From assembly GCA_043733485.1 (NCBI GenBank), contig JAYTGN010000284.1:1-51257 (forward strand): a stretch of 51,257 nt of DNA, written 5' to 3'. Shown here in pieces: positions 1-9,267 of the stretch. The notes under the pieces were generated by a model. That model ran no database searches and was not told the DNA's origin. It saw only the letters and a program-made list of their open reading frames with translations. Made by a program: the position numbers and the translations under genes. The stretch is from Urbifossiella sp043733485. GTDB lineage: Bacteria > Planctomycetota > Planctomycetia > Gemmatales > Gemmataceae. How positions within the stretch are numbered: the stretch's first letter is position 1; the number at the start of each line of letters is the position of its first letter.

Positions 1-252
1 CGGCTAGACACGGGTGGCAGTCCCTGGTGCTCGGAGAGGAGTTGGGTACGTTCGCGAGGAGAGAGGAGCGCCGCGTGCGGTTTGTTATAGCAGATTGAGC
101 GAGAAGAGGCGAAGGAAGCCATCGCTCTACACGACCCGCAATAAACAAGAAGGGGACTTGGGCCTGCAAGGTACCGACTCGACTGACTTCCCCTCTCGAT
201 CATCGCGGGCTTATAATTACCCACATCCCTCCGCTTGCCGACAGGACCACCG
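1..252. other. Intergenic region upstream of uvrB
   Basis: I see no gene in this leading stretch. The open frame that begins near position 14 and runs into uvrB has an arginine/serine-rich composition typical of a GC-driven shadow frame. The only recognisable element is the promoter-like hexamer described separately. Confidence 0.5.
188..217 (+). promoter_or_regulatory. Candidate sigma-70-type promoter of uvrB
   Basis: A perfect TATAAT lies at 212-217, about 35 bases upstream of the uvrB ATG. The -35 position (around 188-193, TTCCCC) is poor, so only the -10 element is convincing. No SOS-box-like palindrome was recognised near it. Confidence 0.35.
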
Positions 253-2364
253 ATGGCCGCGACCTTTAAGCTCGAAAGCGAATACCAGCCCGCCGGCGAT
301 CAGCCCAAAGCCATCGAGCAACTCCTGGCCGGGTTCGATAATGGCAAAAACTTCCAGGTACTCCTCGGTGCCACCGGCACCGGCAAGACCTTCACCGCCT
401 CCAACATCATCCAGAAGCTCGGCAAACCCACGCTCGTACTCGCTCACAACAAGACGCTCGCCGCACAGTTGTACAAGGAGTTCAAGGGCTTCTTCCCGCA
501 CAACGCCGTCCATTATTTCGTGAGCTATTACGACTACTATCAGCCCGAGGCGTACATCCCGCAGCGCGACATCTACATCGAAAAAGATTCGTCCATCAAC
601 GAAAACATCGACCGCCTCCGCCTCGCCGCCACCAGTGCGCTCGTGAGCCGCGAAGATGTCATCATCGTGGCCAGCGTGTCGTGCATTTACGGCCTCGGTT
701 CGCCCTCCGATTACAAGCGCATGATGATTTATTTGCCGAAAGGTGAAATCGTCGATCGCGAGAATCTGCTTCTGCGCCTCGTGGATATTCAATACAAGCG
801 AAACGACATCGCCTTCGAGCGCGGCACCTTCCGCGTTCGCGGCGACACCATCGACGTCTGGCCCGCCTCCGAAGAGACCGCCTACCGCATCGAACTCTTC
901 GGCGACGAAGTCGATGGCCTCACGATCATTCACCCCGTTTCTGGCGAAACCATCCAGGTACTCGACGACCTGTACATTTATCCGGCCAAGCACTTCGTCA
1001 CGCCGGAAGAACGCGTGCGCGAAGCCATCAAGGGCATCGAAGCGGAACTGAACGCCCGCCTCGAACAGTTCAAAACCGAGGGCAAGTTGCTCGAAGCGGA
1101 ACGGCTCAAAGCTCGTTGTCGGTACGATCTCGACATGCTCCGCGAAGTCGGCTACTGCTCCGGCATCGAGAACTACGCCCGCTGGTTCTCCGGCCGCAAA
1201 CCCGGCGAACCGCCCTACACACTCATGGACTTCTTCCCCGAAGATTTCTTCGTCGTGATCGACGAATCTCACGTCAGCCTGCCTCAGGTTCGCGGCATGT
1301 ATTTCGGCGACTATTCGCGTAAAACCACACTCGTCGAACACGGCTTCCGCCTCCCCAGTGCCCTGGACAATCGCCCGCTCAAATACGATGAGTTCGACGG
1401 CAAATTGAAGACGTGCCTGTGCCTGTCCGCGACGCCCGGCAAAGTCGAACTCGAGAAGACCGGCGGCGAAGTCACCGAGCAAGTGATCCGCCCCACCGGC
1501 CTCGTCGATCCGATCATCCACATTCGCCCGGCACGCGGACAGGTTGCGGACCTCGCTACCGAGATCGCCAAACGCACCGCCAGCGGCGAACGCACACTCG
1601 TCACCGTGCTCACCAAACGCATGGCCGAGGATCTCACGACGTACTTCCGCGATGCCGGAATGAAGTGCGCCTGGCTGCATTCCGAACTCGACGCCATCGA
1701 ACGCATCACGGTGCTGCGCGAACTCCGCGAGGGGCACTTCGACGTGCTCGTCGGCATCAACCTTCTACGCGAAGGGCTCGACCTTCCCGAAGTCTCGCTC
1801 GTCGCCATTCTCGATGCGGATAAAGAAGGCTTTCTCCGTTCCGAAACGTCGCTGATTCAAACCATCGGCCGCGCGGCCCGCAACGTGAATGCCGTGGTGA
1901 TTCTCTACGCCGACGTCGTGACCGATTCGATGCAGCGAGCCATCGGTGAGACGAACCGTCGCCGCGACCTGCAACTGGCGTACAACGCCGAGCACAACAT
2001 TACACCGACAACGGTGCGGTCGGCGATCAAGAATTCGATTGAGACGGAGATCGAAGCTCATCAGTTGGCTCAAGAGGCGGCCAGTGGTTCCAGTACAGCC
2101 ACGACTGAGGATTATGTCACACTCGAATTCGTGCAGCAACTTTACGATGAGATGTTGGAGGCCGCGAAGATTCTGGACTTCGAGCGGGCTCAGAAGATCC
2201 GCGATGAAATTGTCAAACTCGAGACGGCGATGAAGAAGAAGCACGGCGCGGCGGCCCCGTCAAGCGTTCTCGGCGGCAAGGTCCTCCCTCCGAGCATGCC
2301 GGTACCGAAGAAGCGCGGCAAAGCCAAAGTGAAGCGCATTCCCTGGCCGGGGGAAGGGAAGTGA
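253..2364 (+). CDS. uvrB: UvrABC excision nuclease subunit B
   Basis: UvrB verifies DNA damage handed over by UvrA and recruits UvrC in nucleotide excision repair in the cytoplasm. The 703-residue product carries the Walker A motif GATGTGKT (residues 39-46), the damage-probing beta-hairpin region with YYDYYQPEAYIP (about 92-103), the DEAD-like Walker B DESH (about 337-340), helicase motifs in the second RecA-like domain including LLREGLDLPEVSLVAILDAD and QTIGRAARN, and a C-terminal UVR coiled-coil domain (about 625-660) for UvrC contact. Length is slightly above the usual 670 because of a lysine-rich tail. ATG at 253 is chosen because the protein then begins MAATFKLESEYQPAGDQ, as the family does; a TTG at 235 would add six residues. 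It stands alone, followed 43 bases later by a flavoprotein gene on the same strand. Confidence 0.97.
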   Translation: MAATFKLESEYQPAGDQPKAIEQLLAGFDNGKNFQVLLGATGTGKTFTASNIIQKLGKPTLVLAHNKTLAAQLYKEFKGFFPHNAVHYFVSYYDYYQPEAYIPQRDIYIEKDSSINENIDRLRLAATSALVSREDVIIVASVSCIYGLGSPSDYKRMMIYLPKGEIVDRENLLLRLVDIQYKRNDIAFERGTFRVRGDTIDVWPASEETAYRIELFGDEVDGLTIIHPVSGETIQVLDDLYIYPAKHFVTPEERVREAIKGIEAELNARLEQFKTEGKLLEAERLKARCRYDLDMLREVGYCSGIENYARWFSGRKPGEPPYTLMDFFPEDFFVVIDESHVSLPQVRGMYFGDYSRKTTLVEHGFRLPSALDNRPLKYDEFDGKLKTCLCLSATPGKVELEKTGGEVTEQVIRPTGLVDPIIHIRPARGQVADLATEIAKRTASGERTLVTVLTKRMAEDLTTYFRDAGMKCAWLHSELDAIERITVLRELREGHFDVLVGINLLREGLDLPEVSLVAILDADKEGFLRSETSLIQTIGRAARNVNAVVILYADVVTDSMQRAIGETNRRRDLQLAYNAEHNITPTTVRSAIKNSIETEIEAHQLAQEAASGSSTATTEDYVTLEFVQQLYDEMLEAAKILDFERAQKIRDEIVKLETAMKKKHGAAAPSSVLGGKVLPPSMPVPKKRGKAKVKRIPWPGEGK

Positions 2365-2407
2365 CCTCGGCCTGTTGCAATTCCGGGTGGAACGCTAAGA
2401 AAAGGCC

Positions 2408-3841
2408 ATGATCGACCGTTCGACTCGCGATGCCGTCGTGGTGGGCTCCGGCCCGAACGGCCTGGCAGCCGCCATCGCGCTCGCCCAGCGCGGCCTCTCC
2501 GTACTCGTCGTCGAAGGTGCCGACACCATCGGCGGCGGCGTCCGTTCCGCGGAACTCACGCTCCCCGGCTTCACGCACGATGTCTGCTCGTCCGTCTATC
2601 CGATGGTATTGGCGACGCCGTTCTTCCGCACGCTGCCGCTCGCCGAGCACGGGGTCGAATGGATTCACCCGCCGAATCTCGTGGCTCATCCCTTCGACGA
2701 CGGCACGGCTGCGATCTTGAAGAAGTCGGTGGAAGAAACCGCGGCCTCGCTCGGCAGCGATGCTGCGGCTTACCGAAACCTGATGGCTCCGCTCGTGGCG
2801 AAGTCCGACACGTTGATGTCGGAACTCGTGGGCCCGCTCCGCATTCCGAGGCATCCACTTCTCGCGATGAAGTTCGGCTGGCCGGCGATCAAGTCCGGGC
2901 GCGGGTTCGCCGAGTCGTACTTTCGCACGGCTGCGGCTCGCGCGCTGTGGGCCGGGCTCGCGGCTCACGCCGTGCTGCCCCTGGAGCGACGGCCCGGTGC
3001 GGCCATCGCGCTCATGCTCGCCATCGCCGGCCACGCCCACGGTTGGCCCATCGTGAAGGGCGGGGCCCAGAAGCTCACCGATGGGCTCGCCTCGTACTTC
3101 CGTTCGCTCGGCGGCGAGATCGCAACGGGGCAGTGGGTGAAGACCCTCGACGACCTGCCTCCGGCGAAGGCCGTGCTGTTGGACGTATCGCCGAGGCAGG
3201 CGATCGCTCTCGCCGGGCACCGCTTGCCGCAGGGCTATTTGAAGCGGCTCGCGAAGTATCGCCACGGTCCCGGGGTCTTCAAGGTGGACTGGGCACTCGC
3301 GGGGCCGATCCCTTGGAGGGCTGCCGAATGCCGCACCGCCGGTACGGTTCATCTGGGCGGATCGCTGCCCGAAATTGCCGAGTCCGAACGTGCCCCGTTT
3401 GAAGGGCGGCACGTCGATCGGCCGTTCGTGTTGCTCGTGCAGCCGAGCCCATTCGATCGTTCTCGGGCACCCACGGGCCAACACACGGCTTGGGGTTACT
3501 GCCACGTTCCGAACGGTTCCACCGAAGACCTGACGGAACGGATCGAGCGGCAAGTGGAGCGCTTCGCGCCGGGGTTCCGGAACGCGATCCTCGCTCGGCA
3601 CAAGATGAACCCCGCAGCGATGGAGCGATACAACCCCAACTACATTGGCGGCGACATCAGCGGTGGCGTCGCGGACTTCCTTCAACTCTTCACGCGGCCG
3701 GTCGCGCGCTGGAACCCGTACACGACGCCAGAACGCTACCTCTTCCTTTGCTCGTCTTCGACGCCTCCCGGCGGCGGCGTCCACGGCATGTGCGGCTACT
3801 TCGCGGCCCAAGCCGCCCTGAGCCGCGTTCGCTTCCGATGA
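2408..3841 (+). CDS. FAD-dependent oxidoreductase, phytoene dehydrogenase-like (COG1233 type)
   Basis: This is a 477-residue flavoprotein of the phytoene desaturase/amine oxidase superfamily. The N-terminus holds the dinucleotide-binding fold VVVGSGPNGLAAAIALAQRG with the downstream acidic residue in VVEGADTIGGGVRS (residues 11-47), and the C-terminus has the FAD-closing segment SSSTPPGGGVHGMCGYFAAQ. A run of AAAAGG just before the ATG serves as a plausible ribosome binding site. The family includes carotenoid desaturases and isomerases and many uncharacterised members; no carotenoid genes lie nearby, so the substrate cannot be named. Same strand as uvrB with a 43-base gap, so the two could be co-transcribed, but no functional link is evident. 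Confidence 0.85.
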   Translation: MIDRSTRDAVVVGSGPNGLAAAIALAQRGLSVLVVEGADTIGGGVRSAELTLPGFTHDVCSSVYPMVLATPFFRTLPLAEHGVEWIHPPNLVAHPFDDGTAAILKKSVEETAASLGSDAAAYRNLMAPLVAKSDTLMSELVGPLRIPRHPLLAMKFGWPAIKSGRGFAESYFRTAAARALWAGLAAHAVLPLERRPGAAIALMLAIAGHAHGWPIVKGGAQKLTDGLASYFRSLGGEIATGQWVKTLDDLPPAKAVLLDVSPRQAIALAGHRLPQGYLKRLAKYRHGPGVFKVDWALAGPIPWRAAECRTAGTVHLGGSLPEIAESERAPFEGRHVDRPFVLLVQPSPFDRSRAPTGQHTAWGYCHVPNGSTEDLTERIERQVERFAPGFRNAILARHKMNPAAMERYNPNYIGGDISGGVADFLQLFTRPVARWNPYTTPERYLFLCSSSTPPGGGVHGMCGYFAAQAALSRVRFR

Positions 3842-3915
3842 AGCGGAACCGCCGAATCGACAAAATCCTAGTAACGGTCCTCACCACTCGGATAGGATGG
3901 AAACACGGAGGCCCG

Positions 3916-4149
3916 ATGAGCCAGATCGTCGAAGCGACTTACGATGGGTCCGTTTTGCTTCCAGACACGACTCTGGAAGTCGCTCCGAATACGCGCGTCC
4001 GCATTACCGTGGAGTCGCTGACTCCGCAGGCGACTGAGCCGCTATCGTTCCTCGATACTGCCCAGTCCCTGAATTTAAATGGGCCGCCCGACTGGTCGGA
4101 AAACCTCGACGAGTACCTCGATGGTCGCGCGAATTCAGCCGGGCGATGA
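3916..4149 (+). CDS. Antitoxin-like protein of the DUF104/AF2212-like family
   Basis: A 77-residue protein with the small beta-barrel signature of AF2212-like antitoxins: an N-terminal segment VEATYDGSVLLPD followed by a strand TRVRITVE, and the C-terminal toxin-contact tail GPPDWSENLDEYLDG. The gene is preceded by a good ribosome binding site (GGAGG at 3907-3911). In this family the antitoxin is normally followed, with a short overlap, by a PIN-domain ribonuclease toxin; here the overlapping partner is only a stump (see 4121-4255). The antitoxin itself looks intact. It may be a relic or may act on PIN toxins encoded elsewhere. Family assignment is by pattern, not by search. Confidence 0.7.
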   Translation: MSQIVEATYDGSVLLPDTTLEVAPNTRVRITVESLTPQATEPLSFLDTAQSLNLNGPPDWSENLDEYLDGRANSAGR

Positions 4150-4255
4150 GGTGTTACTCGACTCCTCCTATGCAATCGCCCTTTCATCGCCAACCGATCA
4201 ACACTACACCGTTGCGGCTGGTTTTCACGCACTTCTCCAAAGTCGTCGCATCTGA
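4121..4255 (+). pseudogene. Truncated PIN-domain (VapC-like) toxin remnant
   Basis: Starting at an ATG that overlaps the end of the antitoxin gene by 29 bases, a second frame encodes 44 residues before a TGA. Residues 12-36 (VLLDSSYAIALSSPTDQHY and following) match the first strand and helix of PIN ribonucleases, including the first catalytic aspartate, in the usual place for a toxin downstream of a DUF104-type antitoxin. A full PIN domain needs about 130 residues and three more acidic residues, and none of the frames downstream to 4334 continues it. The toxin has therefore lost roughly two thirds of its 3' end. Confidence 0.7.
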
Positions 4256-4334
4256 ATTCATGCCCCGTGCTGACTTCGCGCGGCCGAACGTCTAAACTTG
4301 TAGCAGAGGTTCATCTCCCTTCGGAGGTTCCGTC

Positions 4335-6221
4335 ATGCGATCGGTCTCACGCAATCCCCGCGCGGCGCGAGCGGCCATTGCCTTGCTCGCCGGGCTCCTC
4401 GTCGGCGGGTGGGTCGGCGGCGGGCTCGTCTGGATCCTCAGCCGCAACAAGTTCAAGGATCCGAACACCGTCGCGGACGTGGCGCTCACCAAGGCCGAGG
4501 AAGTGGAGTTGGTGTCGGCGGATGCGATGGGCTTCGTCCACCTTCGTGCGGCCGAGATGTGGAAGTCCGAGGCGATGGCCGAGTTCCGCAAGGTGCTCGA
4601 GAAATCCGGCCCGGATGTCCTCAAGGCGTTCGAAGAGGGCTTCGTTCCCACTCCGTCCTCACTGGATCGCGCCACGATTGTGGTGATCAAGGCTCCCGCC
4701 TCGGCACCGTCGATCGCGGGGCCGAACATCGTCGTGCCCAAGAAAGGTGGTGGCTTCGGTGCGCCACCGCCTCCGCCACTGCCGAAAACGGGAGCGCCGC
4801 CACCGGCCTTCAATCACATCGTGCCCGTGGAGTTGTCCCCAGCCGTAATTGGAATCCTCGCATTCTCGATGCCCTTCGACGAGGTGAAGGTGCGGGAAGC
4901 GAACCTGCCGAACGCCTCGGATGAACTCTCGGGCGGCAAGAAATATTGGAAGGACGATGCGTCTGGGATCTCGGTATACTTTGCCTCGAATCGCGTGATA
5001 GTGGTGGGCTCGGCGAACGCCCTGCACGCCTACTTGAGCAAGGAACCCGCGAAGGTGGGCGCACTGGCCTCGGCCATCAAACTCGCGTCGAGCGGGAGCC
5101 GGCATCTGGTCGCCGCCGTGAACGTGTCGCAGGTTCCCGCCACGCTGCCGATCGAACTTCCCGAAGAGGTGCGTTCCCTGCTTCGCGCGGAATCCCTGAC
5201 GCTCGGCGCGATCCTCGGCCACGGCGCGAAAGTGGACCTGCGAGCGTCGTACCCGGATGAAGCGTCCGCCAAGCTTGCGGAGAAGACGCTGCGGACCGCC
5301 GCCGACTCGGGTCGCAAGAAGCTCGCGAAGATGAAGGCCGACATGGAAGAAGCGGTTCGAGGCAAACCCGACGCCAAGAAACCGAGGCCGATCGCGGACC
5401 TACCCGAGGCGATCGGCGGACTGTTCGGCCTCGGTGCTCTGAACGTACTCGATGAATGGCTGGCCGACCCGCCACTGAATCGCGAGGGGAACGAAATCAC
5501 CGCGACCGTAACCATGAACTCGCTGGGCGGTGCCTACATGAGCATGACGGCGATGTCGGTCGGGATGCTGCTGCCGGCTGTGTCCAAGGTTCGCGATGCC
5601 GCGGCTCGGGCTAGGGATTCCAACAACTTGAAGCAGATCGGCCTCGCGTTCCACGTCCATGCGAGTGCGAACCAGGACAAGCTTCCCGATGCGGCCTGGA
5701 GCACCAAACGCGACGAGAACCGTCGACCGCTTCCTCACCTCAGCTGGCGCGTCGCGATTCTGCCTTACCTCGAGCAGGACAACCTCTTTCGTCAGTTCAA
5801 ACTCGATGAACCCTGGGACAGCGAGAACAACAAGAAGTTGATCCCGCTCATGCCAAAGTTTTACACGAATCCGCAGGCTCCGACGGAGCCCGGCAAGACC
5901 TACTACAAGGTGTTCACCGGCCCCGGAACGATCTACGAAAAGGACAAGATCGCCAAGTACACGATCGGCAACATCCCCGATGGCACTTCAAACACGATCT
6001 TGGTGGCCGAGGGAGGCGAGCCCGTGATCTGGACGAAGCCGGACGACTTTGAGTTCGACCCGGCGAAGCCGCTGCCCAACATTTGGTTACCGGGGAAGCC
6101 GGGCATCAACGTCGCCCTGGCCGATGGCTCAGTGCGATTCATCAACCGCTCGATGTCTGAGGCGACTCTGAAGAACGCGATCCAGGCCGACGATGGTAAC
6201 GTGCTTGGGGCCGACTGGTGA
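4335..6221 (+). CDS. Membrane-anchored DUF1559-type protein with large extracytoplasmic domain
   Basis: A 628-residue protein with one N-terminal membrane helix (about residues 12-36), a Gly/Pro-rich linker (about 135-160) and a C-terminal DUF1559-like half. The latter is recognised by the opening ARDSNNLKQIGLAFHVHA, by RVAILPYLEQDNLFRQF and by the closing NVALADGSVRFINRSMSE, the H/DGSVRFI signature of planctomycete DUF1559. Unlike most DUF1559 proteins it has no type IV pilin FTLIE leader, so it is probably a membrane-tethered relative and not a pseudopilin. The middle region (about 170-400) is unrecognised. ATG 4335 follows a clear GGAGG. The DUF1501 gene begins 11 bases after its end. Confidence 0.75.
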   Translation: MRSVSRNPRAARAAIALLAGLLVGGWVGGGLVWILSRNKFKDPNTVADVALTKAEEVELVSADAMGFVHLRAAEMWKSEAMAEFRKVLEKSGPDVLKAFEEGFVPTPSSLDRATIVVIKAPASAPSIAGPNIVVPKKGGGFGAPPPPPLPKTGAPPPAFNHIVPVELSPAVIGILAFSMPFDEVKVREANLPNASDELSGGKKYWKDDASGISVYFASNRVIVVGSANALHAYLSKEPAKVGALASAIKLASSGSRHLVAAVNVSQVPATLPIELPEEVRSLLRAESLTLGAILGHGAKVDLRASYPDEASAKLAEKTLRTAADSGRKKLAKMKADMEEAVRGKPDAKKPRPIADLPEAIGGLFGLGALNVLDEWLADPPLNREGNEITATVTMNSLGGAYMSMTAMSVGMLLPAVSKVRDAAARARDSNNLKQIGLAFHVHASANQDKLPDAAWSTKRDENRRPLPHLSWRVAILPYLEQDNLFRQFKLDEPWDSENNKKLIPLMPKFYTNPQAPTEPGKTYYKVFTGPGTIYEKDKIAKYTIGNIPDGTSNTILVAEGGEPVIWTKPDDFEFDPAKPLPNIWLPGKPGINVALADGSVRFINRSMSEATLKNAIQADDGNVLGADW

Positions 6222-6232
6222 AAGGCTTTCCG

Positions 6233-7627
6233 ATGAACTTTCCACTCTCGCGGCGCGAGATGCTGCTCCACTCGGCCAACGGCTTCGGAGCCGCCGCGCT
6301 CGCCGCGCTGTACCAGGAAGAATCTCGGGCCGCCGACGGCCCGTTCGCGCCCAAGAAGCCGCAGTTCACGCCCAAGGCCACGAACGTCATCTTCCTGTTC
6401 ATGGACGGTGGACCCTCGCAAGTCGATACCTTCGACCCGAAGCCGCTCCTCGAAAAGTACCACGGCAAACCCTTTCCCGCGAAGGTCGAGCCGACCCAGT
6501 TCAACGCCGTCGGCAACACCCTCGCTAGCCCGTGGAAGTTCACCAAGTCCGGCAAGTCCGGCCTGCCCGTGAGCGATCTCTTCCCGAACGTTGGCACCTG
6601 CATCGACGACATTGCCGTGATCCGTTCGATGGTCGCGAATTTCTCGGAGCACACGAACGCGAACTACTTCATGCACAGCGGCAACGGCTCGCAAGGCCGG
6701 CCGAGCCTCGGGTCGTGGGTTACGTACGGGCTCGGCAGCGAGTGCCGCGATCTGCCCGGCTTCATCGTACTCGGCAGCGGCATGATCCCGCCCGGCGGCG
6801 TCGATTGTTTCGGCAGCGGGTTCCTCCCCGCTGCCTATCAGGGCTCGCTCTTCCGCCACGGCTCGCAGCCCGTCGCGGACCTCACGCCGCCCGGCGGCGA
6901 GACGCCCAAATCCCGCACCGCCAAACGCGACCTACTCCGCAAACTGGACGAGAAGGCGAAGGAGAAGTTCGGCGAAAGCGACGCCATCGACGCGGCCATC
7001 GCCAACTACGAACTCGCCTTCCGCATGCAGACCGCCGTGCCCGAACTGACCGACTTCTCGAAGGAATCCGACGAGACGAAGAAGCTTTACGGCCTCGACG
7101 ATCCGAAGACCGAAGTGTTCGGCCGGCAGTGCCTCATCGCACGCCGCATGGTCGAACGCGGCGTCCGCTTCCAGGAACTCCTCTGCCAAAACCTCGGCTT
7201 CGACCGCTGGGATCAACACAGCAATTTGAAGAAGGGGCACGAGGACAACGCGAAGGCCGTGGACAAGCCGATCGCGGGGTTGCTCAAGGATCTGAAACGT
7301 CGCGGGTTGCTGGAGAAGACGCTGGTGATTTGGGGCGGCGAGTTCGGCCGCACTCCGGTGGCTCAGGGCGGCGATGGCCGCGATCACAACCCGTTCGGGT
7401 TCACGATGTGGCTCGCCGGCGGCGGCGTGAAAGGCGGCATCGCCCACGGCGAAACCGACGACTTCGGCTACCACGCCGTCAAGGACAAGGTCGAGGTCCA
7501 CGACCTCCACGCCACGATGCTGCACCTGCTGGGCTTCGACCACAAGAAGCTGACCTTCCGCTTCGGCGGTCGCGACATGCGTCTGACCGACGTCCACGGC
7601 GAAGTCGTGGAGAAGGTGCTGGCGTGA
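6233..7627 (+). CDS. DUF1501 family exported protein (alkaline phosphatase superfamily fold)
   Basis: A 464-residue protein of the DUF1501 family, which belongs structurally to the alkaline phosphatase/sulfatase superfamily and is abundant in planctomycetes. The N-terminus SRREMLLHSANGFGAAALAAL looks like a Tat-type export signal with only partial twin-arginine context. Metal-site segments are NVIFLFMDGGPSQVDTFDPK (residues about 51-70) and, near residue 369, GGEFGRTPV followed by GRDHNPFGFTMWLAGGG. ATG 6233 is preferred (GAAAGG seven bases upstream) over a GTG at 6218 that would overlap the preceding stop. DUF1501 genes usually follow a DUF1549/DUF1553 cytochrome-like gene; that partner is missing here, and the neighbour is a DUF1559 protein. 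Substrate unknown. Confidence 0.88.
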   Translation: MNFPLSRREMLLHSANGFGAAALAALYQEESRAADGPFAPKKPQFTPKATNVIFLFMDGGPSQVDTFDPKPLLEKYHGKPFPAKVEPTQFNAVGNTLASPWKFTKSGKSGLPVSDLFPNVGTCIDDIAVIRSMVANFSEHTNANYFMHSGNGSQGRPSLGSWVTYGLGSECRDLPGFIVLGSGMIPPGGVDCFGSGFLPAAYQGSLFRHGSQPVADLTPPGGETPKSRTAKRDLLRKLDEKAKEKFGESDAIDAAIANYELAFRMQTAVPELTDFSKESDETKKLYGLDDPKTEVFGRQCLIARRMVERGVRFQELLCQNLGFDRWDQHSNLKKGHEDNAKAVDKPIAGLLKDLKRRGLLEKTLVIWGGEFGRTPVAQGGDGRDHNPFGFTMWLAGGGVKGGIAHGETDDFGYHAVKDKVEVHDLHATMLHLLGFDHKKLTFRFGGRDMRLTDVHGEVVEKVLA

Positions 7628-7682
7628 GGTGTCGTTATTTGCGAGGCGAAAAGCTAGGTTGTTCGCGAAATTGTGGTTATGT

Positions 7683-9233
7683 TCACCACTTCAAATCGAA
7701 TGCATCCAGGTCCTCTTGTGTAGGTACAAGAGGAGGTAAAGTTCGCATGAGTCTCCTGCCCATTTCCTGCTCCAGTTGTGCGCCAACTGCGAGCAGGAAT
7801 AGATCGAATGGAAGAGTGCCGATGCGATCGATGCTTTCTTTTGGATGCCTTGGAAGTCCATCCGTTGTAACGACATAGCATCCCCCTTCAAATCGAGGAT
7901 GGCGAGCAATTAACGAGTTCAAACCCTTCCGATGGTGGCCGCTGGATAAACCAAGCTCAAAGGCTAGCGGTTGTGAAGGATGGTCGAGAATGAAATCGAC
8001 CTCTTCGTTCTTATCTCTCCAGTAGTACAATCGGTTCAGGCTCTGACTGCTTAAAGAATGCAGGTGACCTGCTGCCATGTTTTCGATTAGAAGCCCCATT
8101 TCTTCTGAGTTTGTGAGTGGTCCAATCCCACGTTGTAACGCGGCATTGCGAACGGCTCCGTCCACGAAGAACAACTTCCGACCTCGCTTCTGAACCGACT
8201 CTTCTTTGCCCGAGTAGTTCGGTAACGTAAATACGATGAAAGCTCTCTCGAGATACGAAAGGTATCGAACGAGCGTAGGCTGACTGAGCCCGTCTAAACC
8301 CTTGCAAACGTTTATCGGGGATAGTATGCCGGTAAATTGACCCGCCAGAGTATAGAGAAATCGTTCGAGAAGCGTTGGGTTGTCGATACCGAAGGTCTGG
8401 GGAATGTCTTTATAAATGGCGCGCTCGATAGCGTCATTTCTGAGAGTCCTTTGAGACTGAAGTAGCAATGCCTCGTCCGATCCTTCATGCGCCGCCGTCA
8501 AATTCAACAATTCTGGAAAGCCTCCCACTAGCAGAAACCGCCTTCGATCCTCAGCGAGATTAGAGACCGGAATTCTCGCATCGATGCAACCGCTAATCGT
8601 TTCGGCTAATGTATCTTTGACGGCGATACTTACGTTTTTCTTCATCAACTCGAGATACTCGGAGAATAAATAGGGGGAGAGGCTTTGCTCTTCCCATCTG
8701 CCAACTCCGCTCTCCATGCTGCGGTCTCGGAGTGCTGCCGTTGAACTCGAAGTCGCTGCGATTCGAATCGGCCACGCTTCGTCGTAAAACGACTTCAGCC
8801 ATAAATCCCACGTGTCTGCATAAGTCAATTCGTCGAGAAATAGGTAAATAGGGTTTTCCTTCGTCGCCGGAATTGCGCTGTTCTCGATGATGTATCGAAC
8901 GAGATGATTTAACGGAATTCGCATGAGTAATGGATGATCTAGTCGCAGCCACCAGAGCTGAGTAGGTGGAACGCCTTCCTGAATCATCCGCCGAACAGTC
9001 TGATACATTAGGGTCGTTTTTCCTACTCGTCGGGGACCGAGTATGAGTTGGAATCGGCGCGGCTGGTCATTTAGAAGCCGTTGGTAAAGAAACCGTGAGG
9101 TTGGACGTTCGATCTCGCAAGCCCATACGCTCGGGACAATACCCGAACGGTGCCATGGATTCTGTTCTTCAAAGCATCGAGTATAGTCCTCATCCTTTGG
9201 TTGCCAGGTGGGCCGGCCTTTTTTTCGCTTCAT
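7683..9233 (-). CDS. AAA-family ATPase with DUF4143 C-terminal domain
   Basis: A 516-residue protein of the AAA_14/DUF4143 group, a family widespread in bacteria and archaea with no settled role. Walker A is GPRRVGKTT (residues 66-74) and Walker B LFLDEL (about 131-136). A sensor-like segment RIAATSSSTAAL follows. The C-terminal DUF4143 part keeps EEVDFILDHP, but where relatives usually have an E-x-K nuclease-like motif this protein reads AFELGLS, so the lysine is missing. The gene is visibly AT-richer than its surroundings (one sampled row, 8821-8880, is 45% GC) and lies alone, reversed relative to both neighbours, which suggests acquisition by transfer. The long plus-strand genes on either side end or start outside it. 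Confidence 0.85.
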   Translation of the reverse strand: MKRKKGRPTWQPKDEDYTRCFEEQNPWHRSGIVPSVWACEIERPTSRFLYQRLLNDQPRRFQLILGPRRVGKTTLMYQTVRRMIQEGVPPTQLWWLRLDHPLLMRIPLNHLVRYIIENSAIPATKENPIYLFLDELTYADTWDLWLKSFYDEAWPIRIAATSSSTAALRDRSMESGVGRWEEQSLSPYLFSEYLELMKKNVSIAVKDTLAETISGCIDARIPVSNLAEDRRRFLLVGGFPELLNLTAAHEGSDEALLLQSQRTLRNDAIERAIYKDIPQTFGIDNPTLLERFLYTLAGQFTGILSPINVCKGLDGLSQPTLVRYLSYLERAFIVFTLPNYSGKEESVQKRGRKLFFVDGAVRNAALQRGIGPLTNSEEMGLLIENMAAGHLHSLSSQSLNRLYYWRDKNEEVDFILDHPSQPLAFELGLSSGHHRKGLNSLIARHPRFEGGCYVVTTDGLPRHPKESIDRIGTLPFDLFLLAVGAQLEQEMGRRLMRTLPPLVPTQEDLDAFDLKW

Positions 9234-9239
9234 GTGAGC

Positions 9240-9267
9240 ATTCTACCAAAGTAAACAGAAAAGTCAA
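9240..9267 (-). promoter_or_regulatory. Sigma-70-type promoter abutting the ATPase start codon
   Basis: On the minus strand TTGACT (9267-9262) and TAGAAT (9245-9240) are separated by 16 bases, close to the bacterial consensus. Only six bases lie between the -10 hexamer and the ATG at 9233, so the predicted transcript would start at or next to the start codon, giving a leaderless mRNA with no Shine-Dalgarno sequence. Confidence 0.6.

Noticed and set aside
217..1737. Long antisense open frame of 506 codons opposite uvrB
   Set aside because: Lies fully within uvrB on the other strand, is Val/Ala/Glu-rich with no domain, and is a GC-codon-driven shadow.
3490..4149. One long open frame covering the end of the flavoprotein gene and the antitoxin
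   Set aside because: Only its last 77 codons (from 3916) look like a protein; the upstream part is a shadow of the flavoprotein.
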